Positions 7,801-16,434 of a DNA stretch of 64,000 bases are shown here, piece after piece; position 1 is the first letter of the stretch, and each line of letters starts with the position of its first letter. The notes beneath the pieces are model-generated. The model saw only the letters and a program-made list of their open reading frames with translations, was not told the origin of the DNA and did no database searches. The DNA comes from Gammaproteobacteria bacterium (GTDB taxonomy: Bacteria; Pseudomonadota; Gammaproteobacteria; Ga0077536): contig JACKNG010000001.1 in the NCBI GenBank assembly GCA_024235015.1, positions 1-64,000 of the forward strand, written 5' to 3'. Position numbers and translations under genes: made by a program.

Positions 7801-8400
7801 ATGACGGCCCTCGTCCTGGCCTCTTCCTCGCCCTACCGGCGTGCCCTGCTCGCCCGCCTGCGCCTGCCGTTCGACTGGCGTGCACCGGCGGTCGACGAAC
7901 GTCCCCGGCCCGGCGAATCGCCGCCCGATCTCGCCCGTCGCTTGGCCACGGCCAAGGCTGCCGCGGTCGCCAGCACCCTGACGGCGGGGCTGGTCATCGG
8001 CAGCGACCAGGTCGCGGTCAACGCCGGGCGTACGCTCGGCAAGCCGGGCAGCCGAGCCGCCGCCATCGAGCAACTGACCGCCGCGTCGGGCCGCGCCGTG
8101 CTCTTCCATACCGCGGTGTGCGTGCTCGATGCGGCAAACGGCACGCGACATTCGGCGCTGGTGCCGTGCACGGTGTACTTTCGTGAACTCGACCCGGCTG
8201 CCATCGCCAACTACGTCGACACCGAGCAGCCGCTCGACTGTGCCGGAAGTTTCAAGGCCGAAGGGCTGGGCATCGTGTTGTTCGAGCGCATCGTGGGCGA
8301 CGACCCGACCGCGCTGACCGGCCTGCCGTTGATCGCCCTCACCGACCTGCTGCGCGCGGCCGGTTGTGACGTGCTGGCGCAGTTACCAGCCGAGCCGTGA
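7801..8400 (+). CDS. maf: Maf-family nucleotide pyrophosphatase (YceF type)
   Basis: Housecleaning nucleoside-triphosphate pyrophosphatase. The YceF subgroup prefers 7-methyl-GTP, which fits its place next to yceD and rpmF, as in E. coli. 199 residues: LASSSPYRRALLARL at the N-terminus, the metal-binding glutamate in VDE, GSDQVAV for the catalytic aspartate, and CAGSFKAEGLG near the C-terminus. It is divergent from yceD and overlaps the end of the sppA-like gene tail to tail by 18 bp. The substrate is inferred from subgroup and context. Confidence 0.9.
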   Translation: MTALVLASSSPYRRALLARLRLPFDWRAPAVDERPRPGESPPDLARRLATAKAAAVASTLTAGLVIGSDQVAVNAGRTLGKPGSRAAAIEQLTAASGRAVLFHTAVCVLDAANGTRHSALVPCTVYFRELDPAAIANYVDTEQPLDCAGSFKAEGLGIVLFERIVGDDPTALTGLPLIALTDLLRAAGCDVLAQLPAEP

Positions 8401-9363
8401 GCGCGCGACGAAGTCCTCCAGCACCGACGCGCCACTGCGCTTGAGCAGGCCTTCCAGGGAATAGTCGTGCGGGGTGAAATCGACGATTTTTTCCGCCTTG
8501 ATGACCTCGCGTGCGACGTACCCGGCGGAACCCAGTTCGTCGACCAGGCCGAGGGCCAGGCTGCGCTCGCCGCTCCAGAACAGGCCCGAAAACAGCTCCG
8601 GATCGTCGGCCAGCTTGTCACGACGCCCCTTGAGCACGGTGTTGATGAACTGCTGGTGCATCTCGTCGAGCAGCTTGTGGACGTGGGCCACCTGCTCCGG
8701 CTTGAGCGGCGAGAAGGGATCGAGGAAGGCCTTGTTCTCGCCGGCCGTGAGCAGGCGCCGCTCGATGCCGAGCTTGTCGAGGGTCTCGACGAAGCCGAAG
8801 CCGTCCATGCGCACGCCGATGGAGCCGACCAGGCTGGCCTTGTCGGCGTAGATGCGATCGGCGGCCGCGGCGACGTAATAGCCGCCCGAGGCGCAGATGT
8901 CCTCGATCACCGCGTAGAGCGGGATGTCGGGATACTCGGCCCGCAGGCGGTAGATCTCGTCGTTGATGTAGCCGGCCTGAACCGGGCTGCCGCCGGGGCT
9001 GTTGATGCGCAGGATGACCCCGCGGGTGGCCTCGTCCTCGAATGCGGCGCGCAGGCCGCTGACGATGGTGTCGGCGCTGGCCGTCGAATCGTGGGCGATC
9101 ACTCCCTGCAGGTCGACCAGCGCGGTGATGCCGTCTTCACCGAACGATTCGAACAGGGTCGAGGACGGTAGTGAGATCAGCAGCAGGATCGTGACGTAGG
9201 CCAGGGCGAGGAACTTGAAGAAGGTGTTCCAGCGCCGCGTACGGCGCTGCTCGCGCAGGAACTCGAACGACATGCGTTCGACCAGGCGGCGTTCGAATTC
9301 GGTGTCCGGCGGCGTCGGCTCGCGGCCGCCGTCGATGGGAGGTTCGGGTTTGTCCCAGCCCAT
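8383..9363 (-). CDS. Signal-peptide-peptidase-like S49 serine protease
   Basis: Membrane-anchored protease of the S49 family that probably degrades cleaved signal peptides or other membrane peptides. 326 residues, the short single-domain form, with one transmembrane segment at about residues 50-67. LRINSPGGSPVQAG builds the oxyanion region, ICASGGYYVAAAAD carries the nucleophilic serine, and KASLVGSIGV contains the lysine expected to act as base. The name sppA is often used for this form; it is not the long double-domain E. coli SppA. Its downstream end overlaps maf. Confidence 0.88.
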   Translation of the reverse strand: MGWDKPEPPIDGGREPTPPDTEFERRLVERMSFEFLREQRRTRRWNTFFKFLALAYVTILLLISLPSSTLFESFGEDGITALVDLQGVIAHDSTASADTIVSGLRAAFEDEATRGVILRINSPGGSPVQAGYINDEIYRLRAEYPDIPLYAVIEDICASGGYYVAAAADRIYADKASLVGSIGVRMDGFGFVETLDKLGIERRLLTAGENKAFLDPFSPLKPEQVAHVHKLLDEMHQQFINTVLKGRRDKLADDPELFSGLFWSGERSLALGLVDELGSAGYVAREVIKAEKIVDFTPHDYSLEGLLKRSGASVLEDFVARSRLGW

Positions 9364-9487
9364 GGCGGCCTAACGGATTGGGGAAAAATCGCCGCGGCGG
9401 TCGCCGTCGGCGGCGCGTGTTACGCAGGGCTTCCTGCCCTGTGCCCGGTCGGTTTCTCTCGCGGCGAAACCGTGTCGCGGACGGTCC

Positions 9488-10240
9488 TCAACGGTCAGCT
9501 TGAGCTGCGGCCGCCGTCGCGTCCGCGCCTTGCCCACGACCTTCCTCGCTACGTTTTTCATCGGCCTGCTGATCCTCGGCAAGGGGTGCGGTGGCGAGCG
9601 CGGCGAGCGTCCGGGGCAACTCGTGCAGGGCGTCGATGACCGCAACGGGCGAGCAGTCTAGCAAACGCGCGCGGGGATGGGCGCCGTAGGCGGCCGCGAT
9701 TGCCGGTACACCGGCGGCCCGGGCCATGTCCAGGTCGAACGTGGTGTCGCCCACCATCACGGCGCGCGACGGCCGCACGTCGAGTTCGGTGAGGATGTCG
9801 TACAGCATGCCCGGATGCGGCTTGGACGGTCCCTCGTCGGCGCTGCGGGTGGTGACGAAATACGCGGCGATGGCGGCGTCGGCGAGGGCGCGGTCGAGGC
9901 CGGCACGACTCTTGCCGGTGGCGATGGCGAGCAGGATGCCCTGCCCGGCGAGTGCCGCGAGGGTTTCGCGCGCGGCAGCGAACAGCGGCGTCGCCACTGC
10001 GCCCAGCAGGGCGTAATGGCGGCGATAGGCGGTTGCACAGGCCGGCGCACGACCCCGGTCGCCGGGCGGTAGCAGGGCGGCGCAGGCTGCGCCGAGTTCG
10101 AGTCCGATGACAGCGCGCACGGCGTGCGGCGCCGGTATCGCGAGGCCGTGTTCCGCGAACGCCGCCTGCATGGCGGCGACGATGCGGCCGGCGCTGTCGA
10201 CCAGCGTGCCGTCGAAGTCGAAGACGACCAGTTCAGGCAT
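9488..10240 (-). CDS. HAD-family phosphatase, Gph-like
   Basis: Haloacid dehalogenase hydrolase resembling phosphoglycolate phosphatase. Motif I is FDFDGTLVDS (residues 7-16), motif II is the threonine in IATGK, motif III the lysine before PHPGMLY, and motif IV VGDTTFDLDMA. The last 35-40 residues are a low-complexity tail rich in Glu, Gln and Ala. It overlaps rluC by 8 bp, and an rluC-HAD pair is common in Gammaproteobacteria. Substrate is unknown. The 124 bp between it and the next gene contain two short hairpins (9425-9441; 9451-9471) and no gene. Confidence 0.85.
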   Translation of the reverse strand: MPELVVFDFDGTLVDSAGRIVAAMQAAFAEHGLAIPAPHAVRAVIGLELGAACAALLPPGDRGRAPACATAYRRHYALLGAVATPLFAAARETLAALAGQGILLAIATGKSRAGLDRALADAAIAAYFVTTRSADEGPSKPHPGMLYDILTELDVRPSRAVMVGDTTFDLDMARAAGVPAIAAAYGAHPRARLLDCSPVAVIDALHELPRTLAALATAPLAEDQQADEKRSEEGRGQGADATAAAAQADR

Positions 10241-11195
10241 CGGCGCCCGCCTGGAGGCGCGCCACCACCGCGGCCAGCGGCGCCGGCAGCGGGCTCTCTA
10301 CATCGAGGTGCCCTTGGGCGGTGTCGAGCACGATCCGGGCCGCGTGCAGGAACAGCCGATCGAGGCCCAAGGCGGCCATCTCGGCATTGAACGCGGCGTC
10401 GCCGTAGGGTTCGTCGCCGGCCACCGGATGGCCGATGTGCCTGGCGTGGGCGCGGATCTGGTGCATGCGCCCGGTACCGAGCCGCAGGGTGACCAGGCTG
10501 TGCGGCCCGCAGGGTGTGCAGTCTTCGATGTCGGTCCGCGCACGCTTGCCGTCCGCCGCGACCCGCGTGCGCCGCTCACCGCGCGCATCGCGCGTGATAT
10601 CGAGGCTGGCCTCGATGCTGTGCAGCGTGACCGGCAGGTGGCCACGCAACAGCGCGAGGTAGCGCTTGGTGGCAGCCCGCTCCTGCAACGCGGCCTGGAC
10701 CGCGCGCAGCCCGTCCAGGCTCTTGCACAGGACGAGGCAACCCGAGGTGTCGCGGTCGAGACGGTGGGCGAGATCGAGCCGCGGCAGGTCCGGCCGCGCC
10801 GCGCGCAGGATCTCGATGACGCCGTAGCGCAGGCCGCTGCCGGCGTGGCAGGCAAGCCCCGCCGGCTTGTCGACGACGAGGAACTGCGCGTCCTCGTGGA
10901 GCACCCGTGCGCACAGCGCCGCCTGCCGTGCCTGGGGGATCGGCGCCGTCTCGCCACCCGCCTCGACCGGCGGCAGGCGGACCTGGTCACCGTGCTCGAG
11001 GCGCTGCTCCGGTCGCGCGCGTTTGCCGTTGACCCGCACCTGGCCGCTGCGCACGAGCTTGTAGACGAGGCTGCGCGGCGCGCCCTTGAATTCGCCGAGG
11101 AGGAAATTGTCGAGGCGGCGGCCGGCCTGCTCGGCACTGACCGTGACGGTGCGGACGCGCGTGCGCGTCGGTGTTGCGTCGTTGCCGGTGTGCAT
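10233..11195 (-). CDS. rluC: 23S rRNA pseudouridine synthase RluC
   Basis: Isomerises uridines of 23S rRNA (955, 2504 and 2580 in E. coli). 320 residues: an N-terminal S4 RNA-binding domain (about residues 25-75, with RRLDNFLL and VRSGQVRVNGKRA) followed by the RluA-type catalytic domain with HRLDRDTSG, where D147 is the catalytic aspartate. GRMHQIRAH and HPVAGDEPYG are conserved. It is divergent from rne, the classical arrangement, so the 436-bp space between them must hold promoters for both. Confidence 0.95.
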   Translation of the reverse strand: MHTGNDATPTRTRVRTVTVSAEQAGRRLDNFLLGEFKGAPRSLVYKLVRSGQVRVNGKRARPEQRLEHGDQVRLPPVEAGGETAPIPQARQAALCARVLHEDAQFLVVDKPAGLACHAGSGLRYGVIEILRAARPDLPRLDLAHRLDRDTSGCLVLCKSLDGLRAVQAALQERAATKRYLALLRGHLPVTLHSIEASLDITRDARGERRTRVAADGKRARTDIEDCTPCGPHSLVTLRLGTGRMHQIRAHARHIGHPVAGDEPYGDAAFNAEMAALGLDRLFLHAARIVLDTAQGHLDVESPLPAPLAAVVARLQAGADA

Positions 11196-11631
11196 GAAGG
11201 TTGTTATATTGCGACGGTTCTACCCGTGGCTGTCACGGGTGGCAACGAAATGCGGAAATGTCCAAGGGACATGGGAAGTTACGGCTAAACCGCAAGGTAG
11301 TTTAGCAGACCACTCAGACGTCGCACCCGTTTCGCCTGCGCCACTCCGGCGCTCGTTGCGATGGCGGCCCCTCACCCGACCGGCAGGTCGGGCAGCGGCC
11401 GGCCCTTCTGACTGGTAGTCCCGCCCGGACGACGCATGCATCGACGGTGGCCGCGGTGATCAACCGCGGGCTTTTATATAAACGATCGGTGGTGGCCCTG
11501 TGTGCAGGGCGACCGCCGCGAGGGGATGGCGGGCCGTCCATGGCCCGGGCGCCGACCGAGCAACGGTCCGGCGCTTGGAAGACTACCGGCCGCACGCACG
11601 CTCCGCCCTCCCCGGCACAGGACAAGTCATC
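11196..11631 (+). promoter_or_regulatory. Structured leader of rne (five perfect hairpins)
   Basis: This gene-free stretch contains five perfect stems in the plus direction: ACCCGTG/CACGGGT (11222-11240), ATGTCC/GGACAT with a 3-base loop (11258-11272), GCTAAAC/GTTTAGC (11284-11306), CCCGACC/GGTCGGG with a GGCA loop (11375-11392) and CCGCGGT/ACCGCGG (11451-11469). The last is followed by CTTTTATATA and looks like an intrinsic terminator or attenuator. In E. coli the rne 5' leader folds into hairpins through which RNase E destabilises its own message; by analogy this leader is probably the autoregulatory element. Promoter boxes for rluC and rne could not be fixed. Confidence 0.6.
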
Positions 11632-14229
11632 ATGAAGAGAATGCTGGTCAACGCGACCCAGCCGGAGGAGCTGCGTGTCGCCTTGGTCGATGGGCAGCGT
11701 CTGTACGATCTGGACATCGAGGCAACGGGTAAGGAACAGAAGAAATCCAACATCTACAAGGGGCGTATCGTACGCATCGAGCCGAGTCTCGAAGCGGCCT
11801 TCGTCGACTACGGTTCGCCCCGACACGGCTTCCTGCCGCTGAAGGAAGTCTCGCGGACGTATTTCAAGGACAAGGCCAAGAACGGCAACGGCCGGGTCAA
11901 CATCAAGGAAGCGCTCAGCGAGGGCCAGGAGCTCATCGTCCAGGTCGAGAAGGAGGAACGCGGCAACAAGGGTGCGGCGCTGACCACCTTCATCAGCCTG
12001 GCCGGGCGCTACCTGGTCGCGATGCCCAACAACCCGCGCGCCGGCGGCGTGTCACGCCAGATCGAGGGCGATGAACGCGACGAGGCCCTCGATGCCATGG
12101 CCGGCCTCGAAATTCCTTCCGACATGGGCCTCATCCTGCGCACCGCGGGCGTCGGCAAGTCGACCGAAGAACTGCAATGGGACCTCGATTACCTGCTGCA
12201 GCTGTGGAAGGCGATCGACGAGGCCGCGACCGACCGCAAGGCGCCGTTCCTGATCTTCCAGGATCAGAACGTCATCATCCGCGCGCTGCGCGACTACCTG
12301 CGTAACGACATCACCGAGATCCTGGTCGACGACCGCAAGCTCTTCGAGCTGGCGCAGGAGTTCATGCGCCAGGTCATGCCGCAGAACATGGCCAAGCTGA
12401 AGTTCTACGAGGACAGCGTGCCGCTGTTCAGCCGCTACCAGATCGAGGGCCAGATCGAGTCGGCGTTCAGTCGTACCGTGCGCCTGCCGAGTGGCGGTTC
12501 CATCGTCATCGAGCCGACCGAGGCCCTGACCACCATCGACATCAACTCGGCGCGCGCGACCCAGGGTGGCGACATCGAGGAGACCGCCTACAAGACCAAT
12601 CTCGAGGCGGCGGAGGAAGTCGGCCGCCAGTTGCGCCTGCGCGACCTGGGCGGGCTGATCGTCATCGATTTCATCGACATGACGTCGAACAAGAACCAGC
12701 GAGCAGTCGAGACCCGCCTGCGCGAAGCGGTCAAGATCGATCGCGCGCGGGTCCAGATCGGCCGCATCTCGCGTTTCGGCCTGCTGGAAATGTCGCGTCA
12801 GCGCCTGCGCCCCTCCCTGACCGATTCGAGCCACGAAATCTGCCCGCGCTGCGACGGCGTGGGAACCATCCGCAGCGTGAAATCGACCGCGCTCAGCGTG
12901 CTGCGCCTGATGGAAGAAGAGGCGATGAAGGACTCCACGGCCAAGGTCACGGCCCAGGTTCCAGTGGACGTCGCGACCTACCTGCTGAACGAGAAGCGCC
13001 AGGACGTGACCGGTATCGAGATCCGGCAGGAAGTGTCCATCCTGCTGATCCCGAACCAGAACATGGAAACACCCCATTTCGACATCCAGCGCGTCCGTGA
13101 GCAGGACCTGCCCAAGGCGCCCACCGGCGAGTCCTACGAGATGGTCTCCGAAGTGGAGAATCCGAACGTCGAGTACACCCGCGAGGAAGTACCGCCACAA
13201 CAACAGCCCGTGGTTCGCGACATCGTGCGCGCGACGCCCAAGCCCGATGCCCCACCGCCACCTGCCGCCGCGCCCGCGGCGCGCGAGTCGGGCGGCTTCC
13301 TGTCGCGCCTGCTCGGCGCGTTCTTCGGGGGGGGCGGTGAAGCCGACGCCGGGCAGAGCGAAACCGCCAAGACCCCGCGCCAGCCGGCGCGGCGGCAGCG
13401 CACCAGCGACGGCGACTCGCGCAGTGGCACTCGTCGTTCGCGCGGCGGCCGCCGTGGACGCGGCAGCGAAGCGCGCGAAGGCGGCGAGGATCGTGAGCGG
13501 CGCGACCCGCGCGACCCGCGCGATGGGGGCGACGGCGGCGCCAACCGCCGCGGCAGTGGTGGCCGCCGCCAGCGCCAGGACGAGGGCGCGCAGAGCCGGG
13601 ACAATGGCGACGAAGAGCGTGACCGCGACGGTGACAACGGCCGCAGCGAGGGCGAGGCCGGCAGTCGCCGCGGCGAGGGTGGCAGCAGTCGTCGTCGCCG
13701 CGGTGGCCGTCGCCGCGACGGCGAGCGCAACCGCGACGATACGCGCGAGCGCGAGGACGGCGTGGAATCGGCGCGCGGCGCGGACCGCGATGACGCACCG
13801 GCGACGCCACAGCGCGACCCGGAGCGGCGCGCCGCGGCGCGCGCGGGAGCGCCGTCCGACGACGATCCCACCGAGCGCAACCCGGCACCGGTACCCGCGC
13901 ACGTCGAAGTGGTGAAGTCGCCCGCGGCGACCGCCGCTCAACCCGAGACCTTCCGCCGCGAGTTGTCGGCGATGGTCGCGCAGGAAGCGGCGCCTGTGGC
14001 CGCTGCCGCGCCCGTGCGCGATCCGGCGGTTGCCCCGGCCTCGCCGCCGCCAGCCCCTGCGGCCCCGCCAGCGCCGCCGCCTGCCGCGGCGCCGGCGCCC
14101 GCAGAGCGGCCGGCTGCCCCCGCGCCGGCGCCGCAACCGACCCCGGTAGTTTCGCCGGCGCCCTCCCCGGCCCCGACGCCGGCGGCGCCGGCCAGGAACG
14201 ACGGCGACGGCGTCGATCGCGACGCCTGA
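11632..14229 (+). CDS. rne: Ribonuclease E
   Basis: Main endonuclease of mRNA decay and rRNA/tRNA processing, and scaffold of the degradosome. 865 residues. The N-terminal half keeps E. coli numbering: D303 (TIDINSA) and D346 (VIDFID) bind the metal, and C404/C407 (CPRC) form the zinc link. An S1 domain lies at about 36-120. Residues about 553-570 (SGGFLSRLLGAFFGG) match the amphipathic membrane-targeting helix. The rest is low-complexity: an Arg/Gly/Asp-rich RNA-binding stretch, then a Pro/Ala-rich tail of over 60 residues. The ATG at 11632 gives MKRMLVNATQPEEL, the usual start. It converges on prfC with 9 bp between. Confidence 0.97.
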   Translation: MKRMLVNATQPEELRVALVDGQRLYDLDIEATGKEQKKSNIYKGRIVRIEPSLEAAFVDYGSPRHGFLPLKEVSRTYFKDKAKNGNGRVNIKEALSEGQELIVQVEKEERGNKGAALTTFISLAGRYLVAMPNNPRAGGVSRQIEGDERDEALDAMAGLEIPSDMGLILRTAGVGKSTEELQWDLDYLLQLWKAIDEAATDRKAPFLIFQDQNVIIRALRDYLRNDITEILVDDRKLFELAQEFMRQVMPQNMAKLKFYEDSVPLFSRYQIEGQIESAFSRTVRLPSGGSIVIEPTEALTTIDINSARATQGGDIEETAYKTNLEAAEEVGRQLRLRDLGGLIVIDFIDMTSNKNQRAVETRLREAVKIDRARVQIGRISRFGLLEMSRQRLRPSLTDSSHEICPRCDGVGTIRSVKSTALSVLRLMEEEAMKDSTAKVTAQVPVDVATYLLNEKRQDVTGIEIRQEVSILLIPNQNMETPHFDIQRVREQDLPKAPTGESYEMVSEVENPNVEYTREEVPPQQQPVVRDIVRATPKPDAPPPPAAAPAARESGGFLSRLLGAFFGGGGEADAGQSETAKTPRQPARRQRTSDGDSRSGTRRSRGGRRGRGSEAREGGEDRERRDPRDPRDGGDGGANRRGSGGRRQRQDEGAQSRDNGDEERDRDGDNGRSEGEAGSRRGEGGSSRRRRGGRRRDGERNRDDTREREDGVESARGADRDDAPATPQRDPERRAAARAGAPSDDDPTERNPAPVPAHVEVVKSPAATAAQPETFRRELSAMVAQEAAPVAAAAPVRDPAVAPASPPPAPAAPPAPPPAAAPAPAERPAAPAPAPQPTPVVSPAPSPAPTPAAPARNDGDGVDRDA

Positions 14230-14238
14230 GCGGCCTCT

Positions 14239-15825
14239 TCAGGCGAGCATTTCGCGGGTGGCCCGGAAGCGAATTTCGGGCCACCGCTCTTCGGCCATCT
14301 GCAGGTTGACCCGGGTCGGTGCGAGGTAGGCCAACTGGCCGGCGCCGTCCAGGGCGAGGTTGTTGGCGGAGTGCGCCTTGAGCTTGTCGATCTCGCTGGC
14401 CTTCTCCGCACTGACCCAGCGCGCGGTCTGCACCTGGGCCGCCTCGAAGATGCATTCCACACCGTATTCGTGCTTGAGGCGCCAGGCGACGACGTCGAAC
14501 TGCAGCATGCCGACCGCGCCGAGCACGATCTCGTTCTTGTTGATGTAGTTGAAGACCTGCGCTGCGCCCTCCTCGCAGAGCTGGGTCAGACCCTTGAGCA
14601 GGGCCTTGCTGCGCAGGGGATCGGCGGTGCGCACGCTGCGGAAGAGTTCGGGCGCAAAGCTCGGGATACCGGTAAAGGAGTAGCTGTCGCCCTCGGTAAA
14701 GGTGTCGCCGATCTGGATCGTGCCGTGATTGTGGATGCCGATGATGTCGCCGGCCCAGGCTTCCTCGGTGGTATCACGCCCCTGGGCCATGAAGCGGATG
14801 GCGTTGGCAATCTGCACCGGGCGGCCCAGGCGCACATTGAAATAGCGCTTGCCGTCTTCGAAGTGTCCCGAGCAGATGCGCAGGAAGGCGATGCGGTCGC
14901 GATGATTGGGATCCATGTTGGCCTGGATCTTGAACACGAAGCCCGCAAAGCGCGGGTCCGTCGGCTCGATGGTCGGGCCGTTGGTGGCCCGCGCCAGCGG
15001 CGCCGGTGCGTCGGCGACGAAGGCGTCGAGCAGTTCGCGAACGCCGAAGTTGCGCAGCGCCGTGCCGAAGAACACCGGTGTGATTTCCCCGCGCAGGTAG
15101 GCGGCGCGGTCGAAGCCGGTGCCGGCACCTTCGATCAGCTCGATTTCCTCGTCCAGTGCACCCAGGTGGTCGGCAAAGCGCGCATCGCTGCGCGCGACAT
15201 CGAGCGGCAGGCGTGCCGCGCGCTCCGCCTCCTCGGCCTCGCCCGGCTTGCGGTAAGGCAGGATGTTGCGATCCCTGAAATCGAACAGGCCGCCGAAATG
15301 CGTGCCCGAACCGAGCGGCCAGGTCACCGGGGCGCAGGCGATGCCGAGCACGCTTTCGATCTCGTCGAGCAGGTCGAGTGGCTCGCGGGCGTGGCGGTCG
15401 AGCTTGTTGATGAAGGTCATCACCGGAGTGTTACGCAGGCGGCACACCTCGAGTAACTTGATGGTGCGCTCTTCGACGCCCCGCGCGGCATCGATCACCA
15501 TCAGCGCCGAATCGACCGCCGTGAGGGTGCGATAGGTGTCTTCGGAGAAGTCGGCGTGGCCCGGGGTGTCGAGCAGGTTGATGACACAGTCGCGGTAGTC
15601 GAACTGCATCACCGAAGAGGTCACGGAAATTCCGCGTTCCTTTTCGATTTCCATCCAGTCCGAGGTCGCATGACGTGTGCTCTTGCGCGCCTTCACCGTG
15701 CCGGCGACGTTGATCGCGCCGCCGAGCAGCAGCAGCTTTTCGGTCACGGTGGTCTTGCCGGCGTCGGGGTGGGAGATGATGGCGAAGGTGCGCCGCCGCT
15801 TGATTTCTGCTGCCGTGTTGGCCAT
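14239..15825 (-). CDS. prfC: Peptide chain release factor 3
   Basis: GTPase that removes RF1/RF2 from the ribosome after termination. 528 residues: G1 SHPDAGKTT, G3 DTPGHADF, G4 NKLDR, then domains II and III. The start at 15825 (MANTAAEIKRRRTFAIISHPDAGK) matches the family; in-frame sequence before it belongs to the adjoining repeat and spacer. It stands alone, convergent with rne. Distinguished from EF-G by length and the N-terminal EIKRRRTFAIISHPDAG motif. Confidence 0.97.
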   Translation of the reverse strand: MANTAAEIKRRRTFAIISHPDAGKTTVTEKLLLLGGAINVAGTVKARKSTRHATSDWMEIEKERGISVTSSVMQFDYRDCVINLLDTPGHADFSEDTYRTLTAVDSALMVIDAARGVEERTIKLLEVCRLRNTPVMTFINKLDRHAREPLDLLDEIESVLGIACAPVTWPLGSGTHFGGLFDFRDRNILPYRKPGEAEEAERAARLPLDVARSDARFADHLGALDEEIELIEGAGTGFDRAAYLRGEITPVFFGTALRNFGVRELLDAFVADAPAPLARATNGPTIEPTDPRFAGFVFKIQANMDPNHRDRIAFLRICSGHFEDGKRYFNVRLGRPVQIANAIRFMAQGRDTTEEAWAGDIIGIHNHGTIQIGDTFTEGDSYSFTGIPSFAPELFRSVRTADPLRSKALLKGLTQLCEEGAAQVFNYINKNEIVLGAVGMLQFDVVAWRLKHEYGVECIFEAAQVQTARWVSAEKASEIDKLKAHSANNLALDGAGQLAYLAPTRVNLQMAEERWPEIRFRATREMLA

Positions 15826-15892
15826 GTCGATATCCGGAAACGAGGTGATTGGGGAAACGGGCGGCGCGCCGCGCGGGTTGACACGGGCGCAC

Positions 15893-16042
15893 CCAGGGGG
15901 CGCTGCACGAGTGGGCGAGCATGCCTGCGGGCAAGGCATGCCGGCTTCGAGGAGCGCAGTTTACATCGGGCGAACGAGCACCGCAGAAGCCAGCACAACG
16001 CCGCGAGCGGGCTGCGCAGTCACTAGTGCAGAGCGTCCCTAA
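15893..16042 (+). repeat. 150-bp intergenic repeat, degenerate copy (MITE-like)
   Basis: This stretch aligns along its whole length with the reverse complement of 18006-18156; I estimate about 65-70% identity by eye. Shared blocks include GCGAGCATGCC, GGCAAGG, CGCAGTT, CGCAGAA and CGCAGTCAC. Its right end, CCCTAA, includes the TAG stop of acpS (16041-16039, minus strand). The terminal inverted repeats are decayed here (GGGGGCGC against GAGCGTCC). It fills most of the 213 bp between prfC and acpS. No reading frame of its own is apparent. Confidence 0.7.
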
Positions 16043-16431
16043 CGGTGCGGCGGATTGGTTTCCAGCACCACGTAGGCGATGGCGAAACCGCCATCGTCGG
16101 ACAGGCTGACGTGGCTGGCGACGATGCCATGACGTTCGAACAAGGCCGCGGCTTCGCCGCTCACCGCCAGCCCGGGCTTGCCGCTGGGCGCGTGGACCAC
16201 CCCGATCTGGCGCGGTGCGACGCCCTGCTTGAAGCCCGTGCCGAGCGCCTTCGAGGTCGCTTCCTTGGCCGCGAACCGCATGGCCAGGTAGCGCGCCGGG
16301 TTGCGCGCGGCGGGAAAGCCGTGCAGTTCCTGGGCGTCGAGGATGCGCGCGGCGAAGCGTTCGCCGAAGCGCGCGTAGGCCTGCTCGAAACGCCGGATCT
16401 CGGCGATGTCGATGCCGATGCCGTAAATCAT
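16039..16431 (-). CDS. acpS: Holo-ACP synthase
   Basis: Transfers 4'-phosphopantetheine from CoA to serine 37 of AcpP. 130 residues, with GIGIDIAEI (magnesium ligand D8) and RFAAKEATSKALGTG (E57), the two signatures of the AcpS family; functional as a trimer in relatives. It begins 3 bp after pdxJ ends, as in many proteobacteria. Its TAG stop lies in the end of a repeat element, so the last residues (ETNPPHR) may have been altered by the insertion. Confidence 0.96.
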   Translation of the reverse strand: MIYGIGIDIAEIRRFEQAYARFGERFAARILDAQELHGFPAARNPARYLAMRFAAKEATSKALGTGFKQGVAPRQIGVVHAPSGKPGLAVSGEAAALFERHGIVASHVSLSDDGGFAIAYVVLETNPPHR

Positions 16432-16434
16432 CGC

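Noticed and set aside
8383..8400. 18-bp overlap of maf and the sppA-like gene, checked as frameshift
   Set aside because: Both proteins end naturally at family length, so it is an ordinary tail-to-tail overlap.
9370..9645. Small minus-strand frame between the sppA-like and gph-like genes
   Set aside because: Overlaps the gph-like gene by over 150 bp and shows no conserved motif; the free 124 bp hold hairpins instead.
11222..11320. Possible cobalamin or other known riboswitch before rne
   Set aside because: Core motifs of known classes are not present, and the gene is RNase E; an autoregulatory leader is the simpler reading.
13400..13760. Repetitive-looking Arg/Gly/Asp codons, checked as a CRISPR or tandem repeat
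   Set aside because: No regular period or identical units; it is the disordered part of RNase E.
12052..14136. A long minus-strand frame with Ala/Arg-rich product
   Set aside because: Opposite rne; low-complexity reading of the Arg/Pro-rich tail with no family signature.
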